The notes under the pieces were generated by a model, which did no database searches, was not told the origin of the DNA, and saw only the letters and a program-made list of their open reading frames with translations. Shown one piece after another: positions 15,653-24,573 of a stretch of 58,739 nucleotides of DNA; the stretch's first letter is position 1, and each line of letters opens with the position of its first letter. This DNA is from CAZKGE01 sp964636405 (lineage in GTDB: Bacteria; Bacillota; Clostridia; Christensenellales; CAG-138), in NCBI GenBank assembly GCA_964636405.1, contig CAZWSI010000014.1, positions 1 to 58,739 of the forward strand, read 5' to 3'. A program made the translations under genes and the position numbers.

Positions 15653-16999
15653 CTACAGCTCCATGAGCCGCTGCACCGTTTTTTCCAGTTCTATATAGCG
15701 CGAGGCCTTGACCAGCACCGTGTCGCCCTTGAACAGGAGGCTGGGGAGCGCTTCGAGCATCTCGTCCTGCCGCTGGAAATAGCGCGCGCGGCGGGGATCG
15801 ATATCCAGCGCGCCGAGGAACGCGTGCTCCGCGTCGTCGCCCACGCACACGAGCAGATCCACGCCGTGCTTGAGGGAATAATTGCCCATGAGCTCGTGCA
15901 AATCGGCGCTGTCCGGGCCCAGCTCGCGCATGTCGCCCATGACGAACACCTTGCGGCCCTTGACGTGCTCGAGCACGTCCACGGCGGCCATGACCGAAAA
16001 GGGATTGGCGTTGTAGCAATCGTCGATGATGGTAAGCGCGCCGGTCGTGCGCGTAAACATCCGGCCCTCGGTGGGCGCGCAGCGCAGAAGGCCGCTGCGC
16101 AATTCCTCGAGCGTCAGGCCATAGCGCAGGCCCGTAGCGATGGCCGAAAGCGCGTTGTAAACCGAGTGCTCGCCGGGGATGGGCACGTTCATACGCATTT
16201 CCTCGCCGCCCGTAACCACCGTAAAGCCCACGCCGTCGAGCCCGTTGTTGCTTAAATTGATGGCGCGCACCTGACAATTGCGGTTCATCCCGAAGAAGGT
16301 CGCGCCGGGAATGGCGGAGAGCAAATCGTTATCGCCGTTTGCAATCACCGCGCCGTTGGTTTTTTTGTATTTGAGCATCTCTGTTTTGCCCTGAAGGATG
16401 CCCTCGCGGGTATGGAAATTTTGAATGTGCGCCACGCCCACATTGGTAAACAGGCACACGTCCGGCTGCACGATGCGCGCGAGGCGTTCGATTTCGCCAA
16501 ACTGATTGGTGCCCATTTCGATCACGCCGATCTCATGCTCGGGCGCGAGGCCGAAGATGGTGAGCGGCACGCCGGTTTGGTTATTGTGATTGCCGCAGGT
16601 CTTGTGCACGCAAAAGCGCTCGGCAAGGAGCGCCGCGCACATATCCTTGGTCGAGGTTTTGCCCGAGCTGCCCGTTACGCCCACAAGGGGGATATCGAAC
16701 AAATTGCGGTAATAAACGGCCATGTCCTGCAAAGCGTCGAGCGTATCGGAAACAAGCACATAGGGCGCGCGCTCCAGCGGGCGGCTCGTCACCACGCACA
16801 GCGCGCCGTTGGCCCGGGCGCTTTCGATAAAATGATGCCCGTCCAGCCGCTCGCCCTGAATACACACAAAAAGCGCCCCGGGGGCAAGCGCGCGGCTGTC
16901 GATGCAAACGTCGGTCACCTCGCGCTCCAAAAGCGCCGCGTCGCCGACAAAGCGGCCGTGGCAGGCGGAAACAAGGCGTGAAAGCGCGACTGGCATCAT
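15653..16999 (-). CDS. murF: UDP-N-acetylmuramoyl-tripeptide--D-alanyl-D-alanine ligase
   Basis: MurF adds D-Ala-D-Ala to UDP-MurNAc-tripeptide, the last cytoplasmic step of the peptidoglycan precursor. The 448-residue protein has the Mur-ligase ATP loop GSSGKTSTKD, the GNHNNQTGVPLTIF segment, VIEMGTNQFGEIERL, and the DDCYNANPFSV motif near the C-terminal domain. The first ATG (16999) overlaps the ddl stop (ATGA) and follows GGAAG at eight bases; the next codon is also ATG. Pairing with ddl puts the synthesis and use of D-Ala-D-Ala in one transcript. Confidence 0.97.
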   Translation of the reverse strand: MMPVALSRLVSACHGRFVGDAALLEREVTDVCIDSRALAPGALFVCIQGERLDGHHFIESARANGALCVVTSRPLERAPYVLVSDTLDALQDMAVYYRNLFDIPLVGVTGSSGKTSTKDMCAALLAERFCVHKTCGNHNNQTGVPLTIFGLAPEHEIGVIEMGTNQFGEIERLARIVQPDVCLFTNVGVAHIQNFHTREGILQGKTEMLKYKKTNGAVIANGDNDLLSAIPGATFFGMNRNCQVRAINLSNNGLDGVGFTVVTGGEEMRMNVPIPGEHSVYNALSAIATGLRYGLTLEELRSGLLRCAPTEGRMFTRTTGALTIIDDCYNANPFSVMAAVDVLEHVKGRKVFVMGDMRELGPDSADLHELMGNYSLKHGVDLLVCVGDDAEHAFLGALDIDPRRARYFQRQDEMLEALPSLLFKGDTVLVKASRYIELEKTVQRLMEL

Positions 17000-18036
17000 A
17001 GGCCGTACTTCCTTAATGACAGCTCCACGATTTTGCAGCAAAGCGTTTGATAATCGATCCCCGCCGCGGCCGCCTCCTGCGGAATGAGGCTTGTGGGCGT
17101 AAGGCCGGGAAGGGTGTTGGCCTCGAGGCAATACGCGTCACCATTGTCGCAGAGCAGGAAATCCAGCCGGGCGTACACATCGAGCTGGAGGGCGCGGAAG
17201 GCGCGCTCGGCCTTTCGCTGAATGCGGCGGGTCGTTTCCTCGTCCACGCGGGCCGGGGTGATCTCCGTGGTCAGGCCGGGCTGGTATTTGTTTTTATAAT
17301 CGTAGAAGCCCTCGTGCGGAATGATCTCGATGAGGGGCAGGGCCTTGCCGCCGAGAATACCGCAGGCAATCTCGCGGCCCTTGATATATTCCTCGACCAC
17401 GACCTCGTTTTCATAGCGGAAGGCGAGGCCGAGCGCCGCGTCGAGCTCTGTCTCGCAGCGCACGATGGATACGCCGATGGAGGAACCGCCGCAGCAGGGC
17501 TTGACGACAAGCGGCAACGGCAGCACGCCGAGATCGGGCCGGGCGCCCTTTTTAATGAGCTGGCCCTTTGGGATGCGGATGCCCGCCGCGGACATGAGCT
17601 GGCGGCCCGACCACTTGTGCATTGCAAAGGCGCAGCCGTAAAAGCCGCTGCCCGTATAGCGCACGCCGGTCAGATCGAAAAACGCCTGCATGCGGCCGTT
17701 TTCGCCGTCGTCGCCGTGCAGGGCAAGGTAGCAGATATCCGCCGCGCGGCACAATTCGATGATGTTGCTGCCGATTGCGGCTGAAAAGCCTTTCGCGCGC
17801 GAGGCGCGCACGGCGGCAAGGTCGGGCGCGTCCTGCGTAACGGCCATGGGCGGCAGCGGCGCGCCGCAGGCAAAAAGCTCGTCAATGGGATCGGGGAGGG
17901 TTTCCACCCCGTAAAACAGGTCTACCAGGATGGCGCGGTGCCCAGCCTGACGCAGGGCGTTGCAGGCCATGGTGCCGGAGGAGAGGGATACGTCGCGTTC
18001 CGGCGAAAGACCGCCCGCGAGGACAACAATCTTCAT
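16996..18036 (-). CDS. ddl: D-alanine--D-alanine ligase
   Basis: An ATP-grasp ligase making D-Ala-D-Ala. The 346-residue protein has GGLSPERDVSLSSG at the N-terminus, HGDDGENGRMQ (the family norm is HGxxGEDG, so an Asp is replaced by Asn), the KPCCGGSSIGV ATP-grasp segment, the omega-loop FYDYKNKYQ carrying the Tyr usual for D-Ala-D-Ala rather than D-Ala-D-Lac enzymes, and the magnesium-binding ANTLPGLTPTSLIPQ. It is co-transcribed with murF and has its own good promoter. Nothing suggests a resistance-type ligase (no vanH/vanX partners). Confidence 0.95.
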   Translation of the reverse strand: MKIVVLAGGLSPERDVSLSSGTMACNALRQAGHRAILVDLFYGVETLPDPIDELFACGAPLPPMAVTQDAPDLAAVRASRAKGFSAAIGSNIIELCRAADICYLALHGDDGENGRMQAFFDLTGVRYTGSGFYGCAFAMHKWSGRQLMSAAGIRIPKGQLIKKGARPDLGVLPLPLVVKPCCGGSSIGVSIVRCETELDAALGLAFRYENEVVVEEYIKGREIACGILGGKALPLIEIIPHEGFYDYKNKYQPGLTTEITPARVDEETTRRIQRKAERAFRALQLDVYARLDFLLCDNGDAYCLEANTLPGLTPTSLIPQEAAAAGIDYQTLCCKIVELSLRKYGL

Positions 18037-18100
18037 GCAAACCTCACTTGAAGGATTGGTTGTTCAGCCTGACGGCTGTGTGGCTAACTCTATCTAAAGT

Positions 18101-18129
18101 TTTATACCACGTTTTGAGCGATATGACAA
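18101..18129 (-). promoter_or_regulatory. Sigma-A promoter of ddl-murF
   Basis: Minus strand: TTGTCA (18124-18129), 17-base spacer, TATAAA (18101-18106). The leader of about 57 bases holds a CAGCC/GGCTG hairpin (18065-18078). Confidence 0.75.
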
Positions 18130-18204
18130 ATTTTTTTTGCAATTCTTACAAAATGTCGGGCGAGCGCTCCGTTTGCGCGCCCGCGCGGAAGCGATACGAA
18201 AACG

Positions 18205-18233
18205 TTCAATTTTTCGCGTCGGTATAGTATACT
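18205..18233 (+). promoter_or_regulatory. Promoter giving a leaderless mRNA for the M3 peptidase gene
   Basis: TTCAAT (18205-18210), 17-base spacer, TATACT (18228-18233), then exactly six bases to the ATG at 18240; no ribosome-binding site. Confidence 0.6.
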
Positions 18234-18239
18234 GTAAGC

Positions 18240-20027
18240 ATGAAGCAAATGCTAAAACGCATTTTTTGCGCGGCAAACGCCGCGGTATTCGCCGTTGTGT
18301 TCGCGCTGGCCTGCTGCACGGGCTGCCGCTGCGCCCATGCGCCCGGCGGCGCGGACACGCTCGCCATCCCAAGGGAGCTCGATACCGGCGCGGCGAGCGC
18401 CGCGCACCCGGACGTGCGCCTCGCGCAGATGCGCTACGAGTGCCCGGACACGGCGAAGGTCGGCGAAGCGCTCTCCGCGCTGGAGGACGCGCTGGCTGCC
18501 GGCGCGGACGCGGACGCGCTGCTTGCTTCCTATGCAAACGTGCGGGCCATGTACGCAAACGCCTCCGATATGCTCTCGCTTGCAAACCTTTTATACGCGT
18601 TCGACGTGACGGAGCCGTATTATCAGGAGGAAATCGAGCTTCTTTACGCGGCGCTCAGCGAGCTGGATATCCGCATGGCCGACGCGTCCATTTCCATTCT
18701 CGAATCCGACGCGGGCGTGGCCGCGCTCGACGCGTGGGGGCCCGAATACGCGGAGCTTGCCTATTTAAGCCGGGCGCTTAACAGCCCGGAGATTCAAGCG
18801 CGCCTTGTCGACGAGCAGGCGCTGATCTTTTCCTACGACGCGCTGTGCAACAGCTTTGTCTATACGGAGGACGGCCGCGATTGGAACTACGCGTCCCTGC
18901 TCGACGCCTATGACGCGGGCGAGCTCGATTACGTTGAATACCTCCGCCTCTACGATGCCTGCGGCATGGCGTTCAACGCGGAGGCTGGCCTCATCTTCGA
19001 GGACATGACAGCCCTGCGCAGCGAGATTGCAAGCCTGCAGGGCTACGGCAATTTCGCCGCCTACCGCTACGATTCCTACGCGCGGGATTATACCGTGACC
19101 GACGCAAAGGCGCTCCACGCGGCGGTAAAGCAATATCTTGTGCCCGTTTACACAGCGGCGATGCGCAAGCACGGTCCCGCGCTGCAAAGCCTGCGCGACG
19201 CGCGTTTTTCCTTTGGCGATACGCTCGCGGCCTTCCACGGCGCGGCGGCCGCATTCTCCCCCACGCTCCTCGAGGCGCTCAACTTCATGCTGCGCAACGA
19301 GCTTTGCTCCTTCTCGCCCGACGCGAAAAAGATTGAAATCAGCTTCACCACCTGCATCGCGGGCTACGGCGCGCCGTATCTGTTTACCCAGTGGAAGGGC
19401 GGCAGCGCGGACGTGCGCACGCTCATACACGAGTTCGGGCATTATGCGAATTATTATCTCAACGCGGAGGCCGGCTGGAACAGCGGGAACTCGCTGGACC
19501 TCGCCGAGGTGGATTCGCAGGGGCTGGAGCTGCTGATAACCGATTTTTACCCCGCCCTCTATGGCAAATACGCCGTCCTTGCCGAAACGGATATGCTCCT
19601 CGAGGCCATGGTCGCGGTGATTACCGGCTGCATGGAGGATGAATTCCAGCAGCTCGTATACGAAAGCCCGTCCATGTCCCTCTCAGGCATGAACGCGCTG
19701 TATCTGCGCCTTGCCGGGGAATACGGCTTGCAGGCGCTTTACGGCTATAAGGGCGTGGAGTGGGCCGCCGTGCCGCACACCTTTCAATCGCCCATGTACT
19801 ATATCAGCTACGCCACCAGCATGCTGCTCGCGCTGGAGCTGTACACGCTGGAGCAAACGGACGCGGACGCGGCGCGGAGCGCCTATTTGGCCATTATAAA
19901 CCGCGCGCCGTACGCCGCGTTTCGCACGCTCGCGCAGCAAAACGGGCTGTCTGACCCGCTTTCGGAGGATACGGTGCGCGCCGCTTCGGATACGCTGCGC
20001 AAGGCCCTGCTGGGCGGAAGGTTATAA
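18240..20027 (+). CDS. Exported M3-family (oligoendopeptidase F-like) metallopeptidase
   Basis: A zinc peptidase predicted to act outside the membrane. The 595-residue product begins with a signal peptide (MKQMLKRIFCAANAAVFAVVF) ending in a cysteine-rich ACCTGC; a lipoprotein anchor is likely though the lipobox is not canonical. The mature part is helical, and the M3 zinc site LIHEFGHYANYY is at about residues 397-408, with the third ligand in LDLAEVDSQGLELL some 25 residues later. The family's usual members are cytoplasmic; export is less common. The leaderless start has no ribosome site. It is followed after 32 bases by the pseudokinase gene, probably in one transcript. Confidence 0.85.
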   Translation: MKQMLKRIFCAANAAVFAVVFALACCTGCRCAHAPGGADTLAIPRELDTGAASAAHPDVRLAQMRYECPDTAKVGEALSALEDALAAGADADALLASYANVRAMYANASDMLSLANLLYAFDVTEPYYQEEIELLYAALSELDIRMADASISILESDAGVAALDAWGPEYAELAYLSRALNSPEIQARLVDEQALIFSYDALCNSFVYTEDGRDWNYASLLDAYDAGELDYVEYLRLYDACGMAFNAEAGLIFEDMTALRSEIASLQGYGNFAAYRYDSYARDYTVTDAKALHAAVKQYLVPVYTAAMRKHGPALQSLRDARFSFGDTLAAFHGAAAAFSPTLLEALNFMLRNELCSFSPDAKKIEISFTTCIAGYGAPYLFTQWKGGSADVRTLIHEFGHYANYYLNAEAGWNSGNSLDLAEVDSQGLELLITDFYPALYGKYAVLAETDMLLEAMVAVITGCMEDEFQQLVYESPSMSLSGMNALYLRLAGEYGLQALYGYKGVEWAAVPHTFQSPMYYISYATSMLLALELYTLEQTDADAARSAYLAIINRAPYAAFRTLAQQNGLSDPLSEDTVRAASDTLRKALLGGRL

Positions 20028-20059
20028 CGCGGGGCCGAGGGGATATAAGGGGGGCTTAC

Positions 20060-21085
20060 ATGAAGGAATCGGAAACGAGCCGGCTGCGGCCGGGCGCGCT
20101 GCTGGGCCGCAGGTATACGGCGGACGCGCCGCTTACCGGGGACGGCGTTTGCCTGCGCTACGCGGGCACGGACAAGCGTGCGGGGCGGGCCGTCGAGCTG
20201 CTTGAATTTTTCCCGGAGGGCCTGGCCGCGCGCGTGGAGGGCGAAAACACGGTGTCGCCCGTGGATGCGGCCGCCGGCGCGCGTTTTTTTGCGGGCGCGA
20301 ACGCCTTTCACCAGCAAGCGCGCGCCTTGCTCCCGCTCGTGGGCAGCAGCAACCTGCTCTGCGTGAGGGACTGCTTTTTTGAAAACGGCACGGCCTACGC
20401 CGTGTGCGATCCGCTTTCCGGCTGCACGCTTGGGGAATACCGCACGCTGCGCGGCGCGTGCCTAACGCCCGGCGAGGCGCTTTGCGTGCTCTCCGCCGCC
20501 GCGGACGGGCTGCTCGTTTTGCATAGCGCGAGCCTCCTGCACCTGGGCATACGGGCCGAGCATATCTTCCTCTGCACGGAGGGCCAGCCGCGCCTTTTGG
20601 GCTTTGGCGCGGCCGAGCGCGCGCTCCGGGGCGAACCGAGCCCCGCCGAAGCCGAGGACGACGCCTCGGAGGACGGCGCGGCGGCTTTGCCTTGCCCCTG
20701 GACGGATATCCGCATGCTGGGCGAAACGGTCTATTCGGCGCTTACCGATCGGGCCGCGCCCGCGCCCGAAAACGTCACACCCGCCTCGCTCGAGCCGCTG
20801 CCGGAGGTCTTCCGGGGCACGCTGGAAAAGATGCTTTCGGGCGACCCCCGCTTGCGCTTTGATTCGCTCTTTGGCCTGCTGCACGAGCTGAATTGCATCG
20901 ACGCGCCCATGCGCCGCCCCGTGGTGGACGAGGCCCTTTACGCTTCCTACGCCCGGCGCGAGGCTGCGCGCCGGGCCGAGGCGGAAGCGGCGGCGCGCAA
21001 AAAGCGCGGCGTACGGCTCGCCATTTTGGCGGGTACGCTCGCGCTTGCGGCGCTTTGCGTCTATGTTTTGCTTCGGCTTTCGTAA
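20060..21085 (+). CDS. Membrane-anchored protein pseudokinase
   Basis: A 341-residue protein with the fold of Firmicute Ser/Thr (PknB-like) kinases but without the catalytic residues. Aligned by eye to the usual RVAIKEYFPxG, FLxEA, HRDISPDNI and LLDFGAA motifs it reads VELLEFFPEG (beta-3 Lys lost, about residue 48), FHQQA (alpha-C Glu to Gln, about 86), HLGIRAEHI (catalytic Asp and Asn lost, 161-169) and LLGFGAA (DFG Asp lost, 181). The C-lobe segment PWTDIRMLGETVYSAL is kept. An Arg/Ala/Glu-rich helix leads to one C-terminal membrane segment (about 317-338) with no external domain. It may bind a partner or ligand without phosphorylating. It shares a transcript with the exported peptidase. 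Confidence 0.8.
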   Translation: MKESETSRLRPGALLGRRYTADAPLTGDGVCLRYAGTDKRAGRAVELLEFFPEGLAARVEGENTVSPVDAAAGARFFAGANAFHQQARALLPLVGSSNLLCVRDCFFENGTAYAVCDPLSGCTLGEYRTLRGACLTPGEALCVLSAAADGLLVLHSASLLHLGIRAEHIFLCTEGQPRLLGFGAAERALRGEPSPAEAEDDASEDGAAALPCPWTDIRMLGETVYSALTDRAAPAPENVTPASLEPLPEVFRGTLEKMLSGDPRLRFDSLFGLLHELNCIDAPMRRPVVDEALYASYARREAARRAEAEAAARKKRGVRLAILAGTLALAALCVYVLLRLS

Positions 21086-21097
21086 GCTGGGCGCGCC

Positions 21098-23521
21098 CTA
21101 CCGCCCGCGCAGCATTTTCCTGAGTCCGGCAAAGAAGCGCCCGTTGAGCATGTCTACCATGCCCTCCGCCTGCGTGCGGGTAAACGCGCCGCCGCTCATC
21201 TGGCTCAGGGCGCGCAGCGGCGTTTCCTGAAGCGAATCGCGCATCATATTTTTCAAATCCTCGTTTCCGCCGATGCGCGCGCGGGCAGCCGTCGTCAGGA
21301 TGGCCGCAAACAGACGTCCGATGGGCTTGCGCCGCATTTCGCAGAGAACTGAATTGAGCGTAAACGGCTCGCCGGGAAGCGCGGCGCGCGCCGGCAGCGG
21401 CCGCCCAAGCAGGGCCGTAAAGGAGCTTGCGGACACGGAAAGGCCCTTGGACAGATCATAGTAGCAGGGCGCGCTTGCCCGGTAATCGGGCGCGGGCGTT
21501 TCCTCCAAGCAATGGATGTGCACCGTTGCGGCAAGGCGGATATCCCGGCTCGACGCGGCGAGGCGGATTTCGTACGCGCCGCCCGCCACGCGCCAATCGT
21601 TGACCGCCGTATTGAAATAGGCAAAGTCCCGCTTTCCCAGCGTGAAAACGATCTCCCGCTCCTCGCCGGGCGCGAGCAAGCAGGTTTCAAAGCCCCGAAG
21701 CTGCTGCTCGGCAAAAAACGGGCCGCTCGCGGCATCCAGCCGGGGCGCGACATAAAGCTGCACAATCTCCTTGCCCGCGACGCTTCCCGTATTGCGCACG
21801 CGACAGGCAACGCGCAGCGTTTCCGCGTCGCTCATGTCCGTTTTCTCGAGCGCGAGGCCCTCGTAGGCAAAGCTTGTATAGGAAAGCCCATGGCCGAAGG
21901 GATAGCGCACGGGGAGGCGTGCCGTATCGTAATAGCGGTAGCCCACAAACAGGCTCTCCCGGTATTCCACCGTGCGGGGGCAGCCCGGAAAATACGCGCA
22001 GGAGGGATTGTCCGAAAGCCGCATGGGCCAGCTCTCGGCCAGCTTTCCGCAGGGGTTCGCGCGGCCCGTGAGCAAATCGGCCACGCCGCCCGCGCCCGCC
22101 TCGCCGCCAAGATAGGAAAGCAGTATAGCCTCCGCGTCCCCCTCCCAAGCCAGCTCCACCGGCGCGCCCGTGGAGAGCACCGCCACGGTGTTCGCGTTCA
22201 CCGCGCGCACCGCGCGAAGGAGCGCGCTGTGCGACGCGGGCATGGCAAGCGACGTGCGGTCAAAGCCCTCCGCTTCGTAGGAATCCGGCAGTCCCAGCAG
22301 CAGCACGACCGCGTCCTTGCCGCGCGCCGCCTCGCAGGCCTCGGCCGTCAGCCGCCCGTCCGCTTCGCCATCCCTCAGGGAATAGCCCTGCGCATACGTG
22401 ACCGCAAGGCCCAGCCTTTTCAGCTCCTCTGGCACGGTATCCAATCGGTTGGGCCGTATCTTTGAGCTGCCCGCGCCCTGATAGCGGGGCGTTTCGCCAA
22501 AGGCCCCGATCACCGCCACGGACGCGCCCGGGGCAAGGGGCAACAGACCGCGCGTATTCTTTAGCAGCACCGCCGATTCCGCCGCCGCCCTGCGCGCCAG
22601 CGCGTGATGTGCGTCCGCGTCATAGGCAAAGGGCTTGCGCGCGCCGCTGCGCAAAATGAGCTCGACCACGCGCGTTGCGCACGCGTCCAGCGCCTCCTGC
22701 GAAAGCGCGCCCGAATCCAGCGCCTCGAGCACCGCGCGGTCGCTTTCCTTGCCGCCGAAGGGCATTTCCAGATCGAGTCCCGCCTTTACGGCCGCGACCC
22801 GATCGTTCACCGCGCCCCAATCGGATACCACAAGCCCCTTGTAGCCCCACTCCTCGCGGAGCAGCTCGGTGAGCAGAAAGCGGTTTTCGGAAGCGTACGC
22901 GCCCTTTAAGCGATTGTAGGAGCACATGACCGTCCAGGGCTCGCCCTTTTTAACGGCAATTTCAAAGCCCTGCAAATAGATCTCCCGCAGCGCGCGCTCA
23001 TCCACGACGGATTCGGCCACCATGCGGCGCGTCTCCTGATTGTTTGCCGCAAAATGCTTGATGGACGCGCCCACGTTCTGGCTCTGGATGCCGCGCACCA
23101 TGGCCGCCGCAAGCTCGCCCGCCAGCACGGGGTCCTCGCTGAAATACTCGAAATTGCGCCCGCACAGGGGGCTGCGCTTGATGTTCAGCCCCGGCCCGAG
23201 TATGACCGCGACCTCCTCCTGCCGGCACTCCTCGCCCATGGCCGCGCCGATTTCCTGCAAAAGCGCGCGGTCAAAGGAGCAGGCCGTGGCCGAAGCCGTG
23301 GGAAAGCAGGTGGCGGGCAGGTTCTCCGCTTCGCCAAGCTGGCCGCCGCCCTCCCCCGCCTGCTTGCGCAGGCCGTGCGGCCCGTCCGTAAGCGTGATGG
23401 AGGGAACGCCCAGCCGCATAACAGCCTCGCTGTGCCAATAGTCCTTGCCCCGCAGCAGCGCGGCCTTTTCCTCCGGCGTCATCCGCGCGACGAGCGCGCG
23501 CGCACGTTCGGTTTCCTGCAT
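21098..23521 (-). CDS. Glycoside hydrolase family 3 (beta-glucosidase-like)
   Basis: An 807-residue GH3 enzyme. The N-terminal barrel contains TLTDGPHGLR, the KHFAANNQE segment and the nucleophile Asp in LVVSDWGAV. The second alpha/beta domain follows, then a fibronectin-III-like domain (VRNTGSVAGKEIVQLYV). About 110 C-terminal residues form an extra helical piece after the FnIII domain. There is no signal peptide, so it probably acts on imported oligosaccharides. The start at 23521 follows a run of seven G. Substrate could be beta-glucosides, xylosides or related sugars; no neighbouring sugar transporter narrows it. Confidence 0.92.
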   Translation of the reverse strand: MQETERARALVARMTPEEKAALLRGKDYWHSEAVMRLGVPSITLTDGPHGLRKQAGEGGGQLGEAENLPATCFPTASATACSFDRALLQEIGAAMGEECRQEEVAVILGPGLNIKRSPLCGRNFEYFSEDPVLAGELAAAMVRGIQSQNVGASIKHFAANNQETRRMVAESVVDERALREIYLQGFEIAVKKGEPWTVMCSYNRLKGAYASENRFLLTELLREEWGYKGLVVSDWGAVNDRVAAVKAGLDLEMPFGGKESDRAVLEALDSGALSQEALDACATRVVELILRSGARKPFAYDADAHHALARRAAAESAVLLKNTRGLLPLAPGASVAVIGAFGETPRYQGAGSSKIRPNRLDTVPEELKRLGLAVTYAQGYSLRDGEADGRLTAEACEAARGKDAVVLLLGLPDSYEAEGFDRTSLAMPASHSALLRAVRAVNANTVAVLSTGAPVELAWEGDAEAILLSYLGGEAGAGGVADLLTGRANPCGKLAESWPMRLSDNPSCAYFPGCPRTVEYRESLFVGYRYYDTARLPVRYPFGHGLSYTSFAYEGLALEKTDMSDAETLRVACRVRNTGSVAGKEIVQLYVAPRLDAASGPFFAEQQLRGFETCLLAPGEEREIVFTLGKRDFAYFNTAVNDWRVAGGAYEIRLAASSRDIRLAATVHIHCLEETPAPDYRASAPCYYDLSKGLSVSASSFTALLGRPLPARAALPGEPFTLNSVLCEMRRKPIGRLFAAILTTAARARIGGNEDLKNMMRDSLQETPLRALSQMSGGAFTRTQAEGMVDMLNGRFFAGLRKMLRGR

Positions 23522-23555
23522 CCGCGTATCCCCCCCGTTTGTTTCGTTTGTAAAT

Positions 23556-23584
23556 AGAATACCGCAACGCGAAAACGCGCGCAA
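23556..23584 (-). promoter_or_regulatory. Sigma-A promoter of the GH3 gene
   Basis: Minus strand: TTGCGC (23579-23584), 17-base spacer, TATTCT (23556-23561). It diverges from the manA promoter. Confidence 0.5.
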
Positions 23585-23606
23585 CGGGCACGCAAAAGAA
23601 AAAGTA

Positions 23607-23615
23607 TGTTATACT
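23607..23615 (+). promoter_or_regulatory. Extended -10 promoter giving a leaderless manA mRNA
   Basis: TGT TATACT (23607-23615) followed by exactly six bases and the ATG at 23622; no -35 and no ribosome-binding site. Confidence 0.6.
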
Positions 23616-23621
23616 GTTTTT

Positions 23622-24470
23622 ATGGACGCTTTTTTATTTGCGCAGGAACGCCACGCGTACGTGTGGGGCGAGGAAACGCATTATTTGCCGCCCGCGGGCT
23701 CCGGGCTTGCCGCCGACGCGCCGCCCGTTTTAATCAAGCGGATTTCGGCGGACACGGCGCTTTCCGTGCAGGTGCACCCGGACGATCGCTGCGCCGCACG
23801 GCACGGCTATGAACGCGGGAAAACCGAGGCCTGGCTTACGGACGCGTGCGCGGCGGGCGCATACCTGTATCTGGGCTTGCGCGCGGACGAAACGCCCGCC
23901 TCGCTTGCCCGCGCGGTGACGGAGCAAACGCTTCCTTCGCTGCTCAACCGCGTGCCCGTGCGGGCCGGCGAGGCATATTTTGTGCCCGCCGGGCGCATTC
24001 ACGCCATCGGCGCGGGCGTTTCGCTTTACGAGGTGCAGCAAAACATTGCTCTCACCTACAGGCTTTACGATTACGGGCGGCTTGATCAGGCAGGCAGACC
24101 GCGCGAGCTGCACGTTGCGCGCGCGCTTGAGGCGGCGGAGCTTTCGGCCGTGCGCGCCCTGCCCGTTTTGCCGGGAAGGGACGAAGCGGGCGAGGGCTAT
24201 ACCAAGCGCGCGCGCGTTTCCTGCGGCTATTTTTCCGTTGACGAGCTGTTTGTTCCCAAGAGCGCCCGGCTTGCGCGCTCCGGCGGCGATTTTGAGGCGA
24301 TTCTCCTTACGCGGGGCGACGCCGTGTTTTCCACGGCAAGCTGCGCGCTCCCGCTTTCGGCCGGTTCGTGCGCATACGTTGCGGCGGGCTGCGCATGCTA
24401 TACGCTTTCCGCCGCGGATGGGGGGTGCGCCTGCCTGCGCGTTACGGCGCGGGGCGCTGCTTCGGATTAA
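23622..24470 (+). CDS. manA: Mannose-6-phosphate isomerase, class I
   Basis: Interconverts mannose-6-phosphate and fructose-6-phosphate with one zinc ion. The 282-residue cupin-type protein shows the metal ligands expected for the short Gram-positive form: Gln and His in LSVQVHPDD, Glu in GKTEAWL, and His in PAGRIHAIG. The C-terminal half (about 190-282) is the usual degenerate cupin-like domain. The start is leaderless, one base after the predicted transcription boundary. It lies divergent to the GH3 gene, consistent with hexose use. Confidence 0.9.
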   Translation: MDAFLFAQERHAYVWGEETHYLPPAGSGLAADAPPVLIKRISADTALSVQVHPDDRCAARHGYERGKTEAWLTDACAAGAYLYLGLRADETPASLARAVTEQTLPSLLNRVPVRAGEAYFVPAGRIHAIGAGVSLYEVQQNIALTYRLYDYGRLDQAGRPRELHVARALEAAELSAVRALPVLPGRDEAGEGYTKRARVSCGYFSVDELFVPKSARLARSGGDFEAILLTRGDAVFSTASCALPLSAGSCAYVAAGCACYTLSAADGGCACLRVTARGAASD

Positions 24471-24493
24471 TTTGGATGCGCCGTTCCATGCGG

Positions 24494-24573
24494 CGCGCCC
24501 TGCTTCAGCCGTCTTGCCAGCGTATGCGCTTCTTAGTTTGGGGCGCCCTGTTCCAGATGTCTTGCCAGCGTAT
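24494..24573 (-). repeat. In-frame direct repeat at the 3' end of the Spo0A_C gene
   Basis: Bases 24542-24573 (the last codons of the Spo0A_C gene) recur at 24494-24525 with 27 of 32 identical. The offset is 48 bases, exactly 16 codons. Read in frame past the stop codon, the second copy gives TLARRLKQGAP beside the gene's own TLARHLEQGAP, and the frame closes at 24467-24469, overlapping the manA stop. It looks like an old tandem duplication left outside the gene by a stop codon. Confidence 0.8.
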
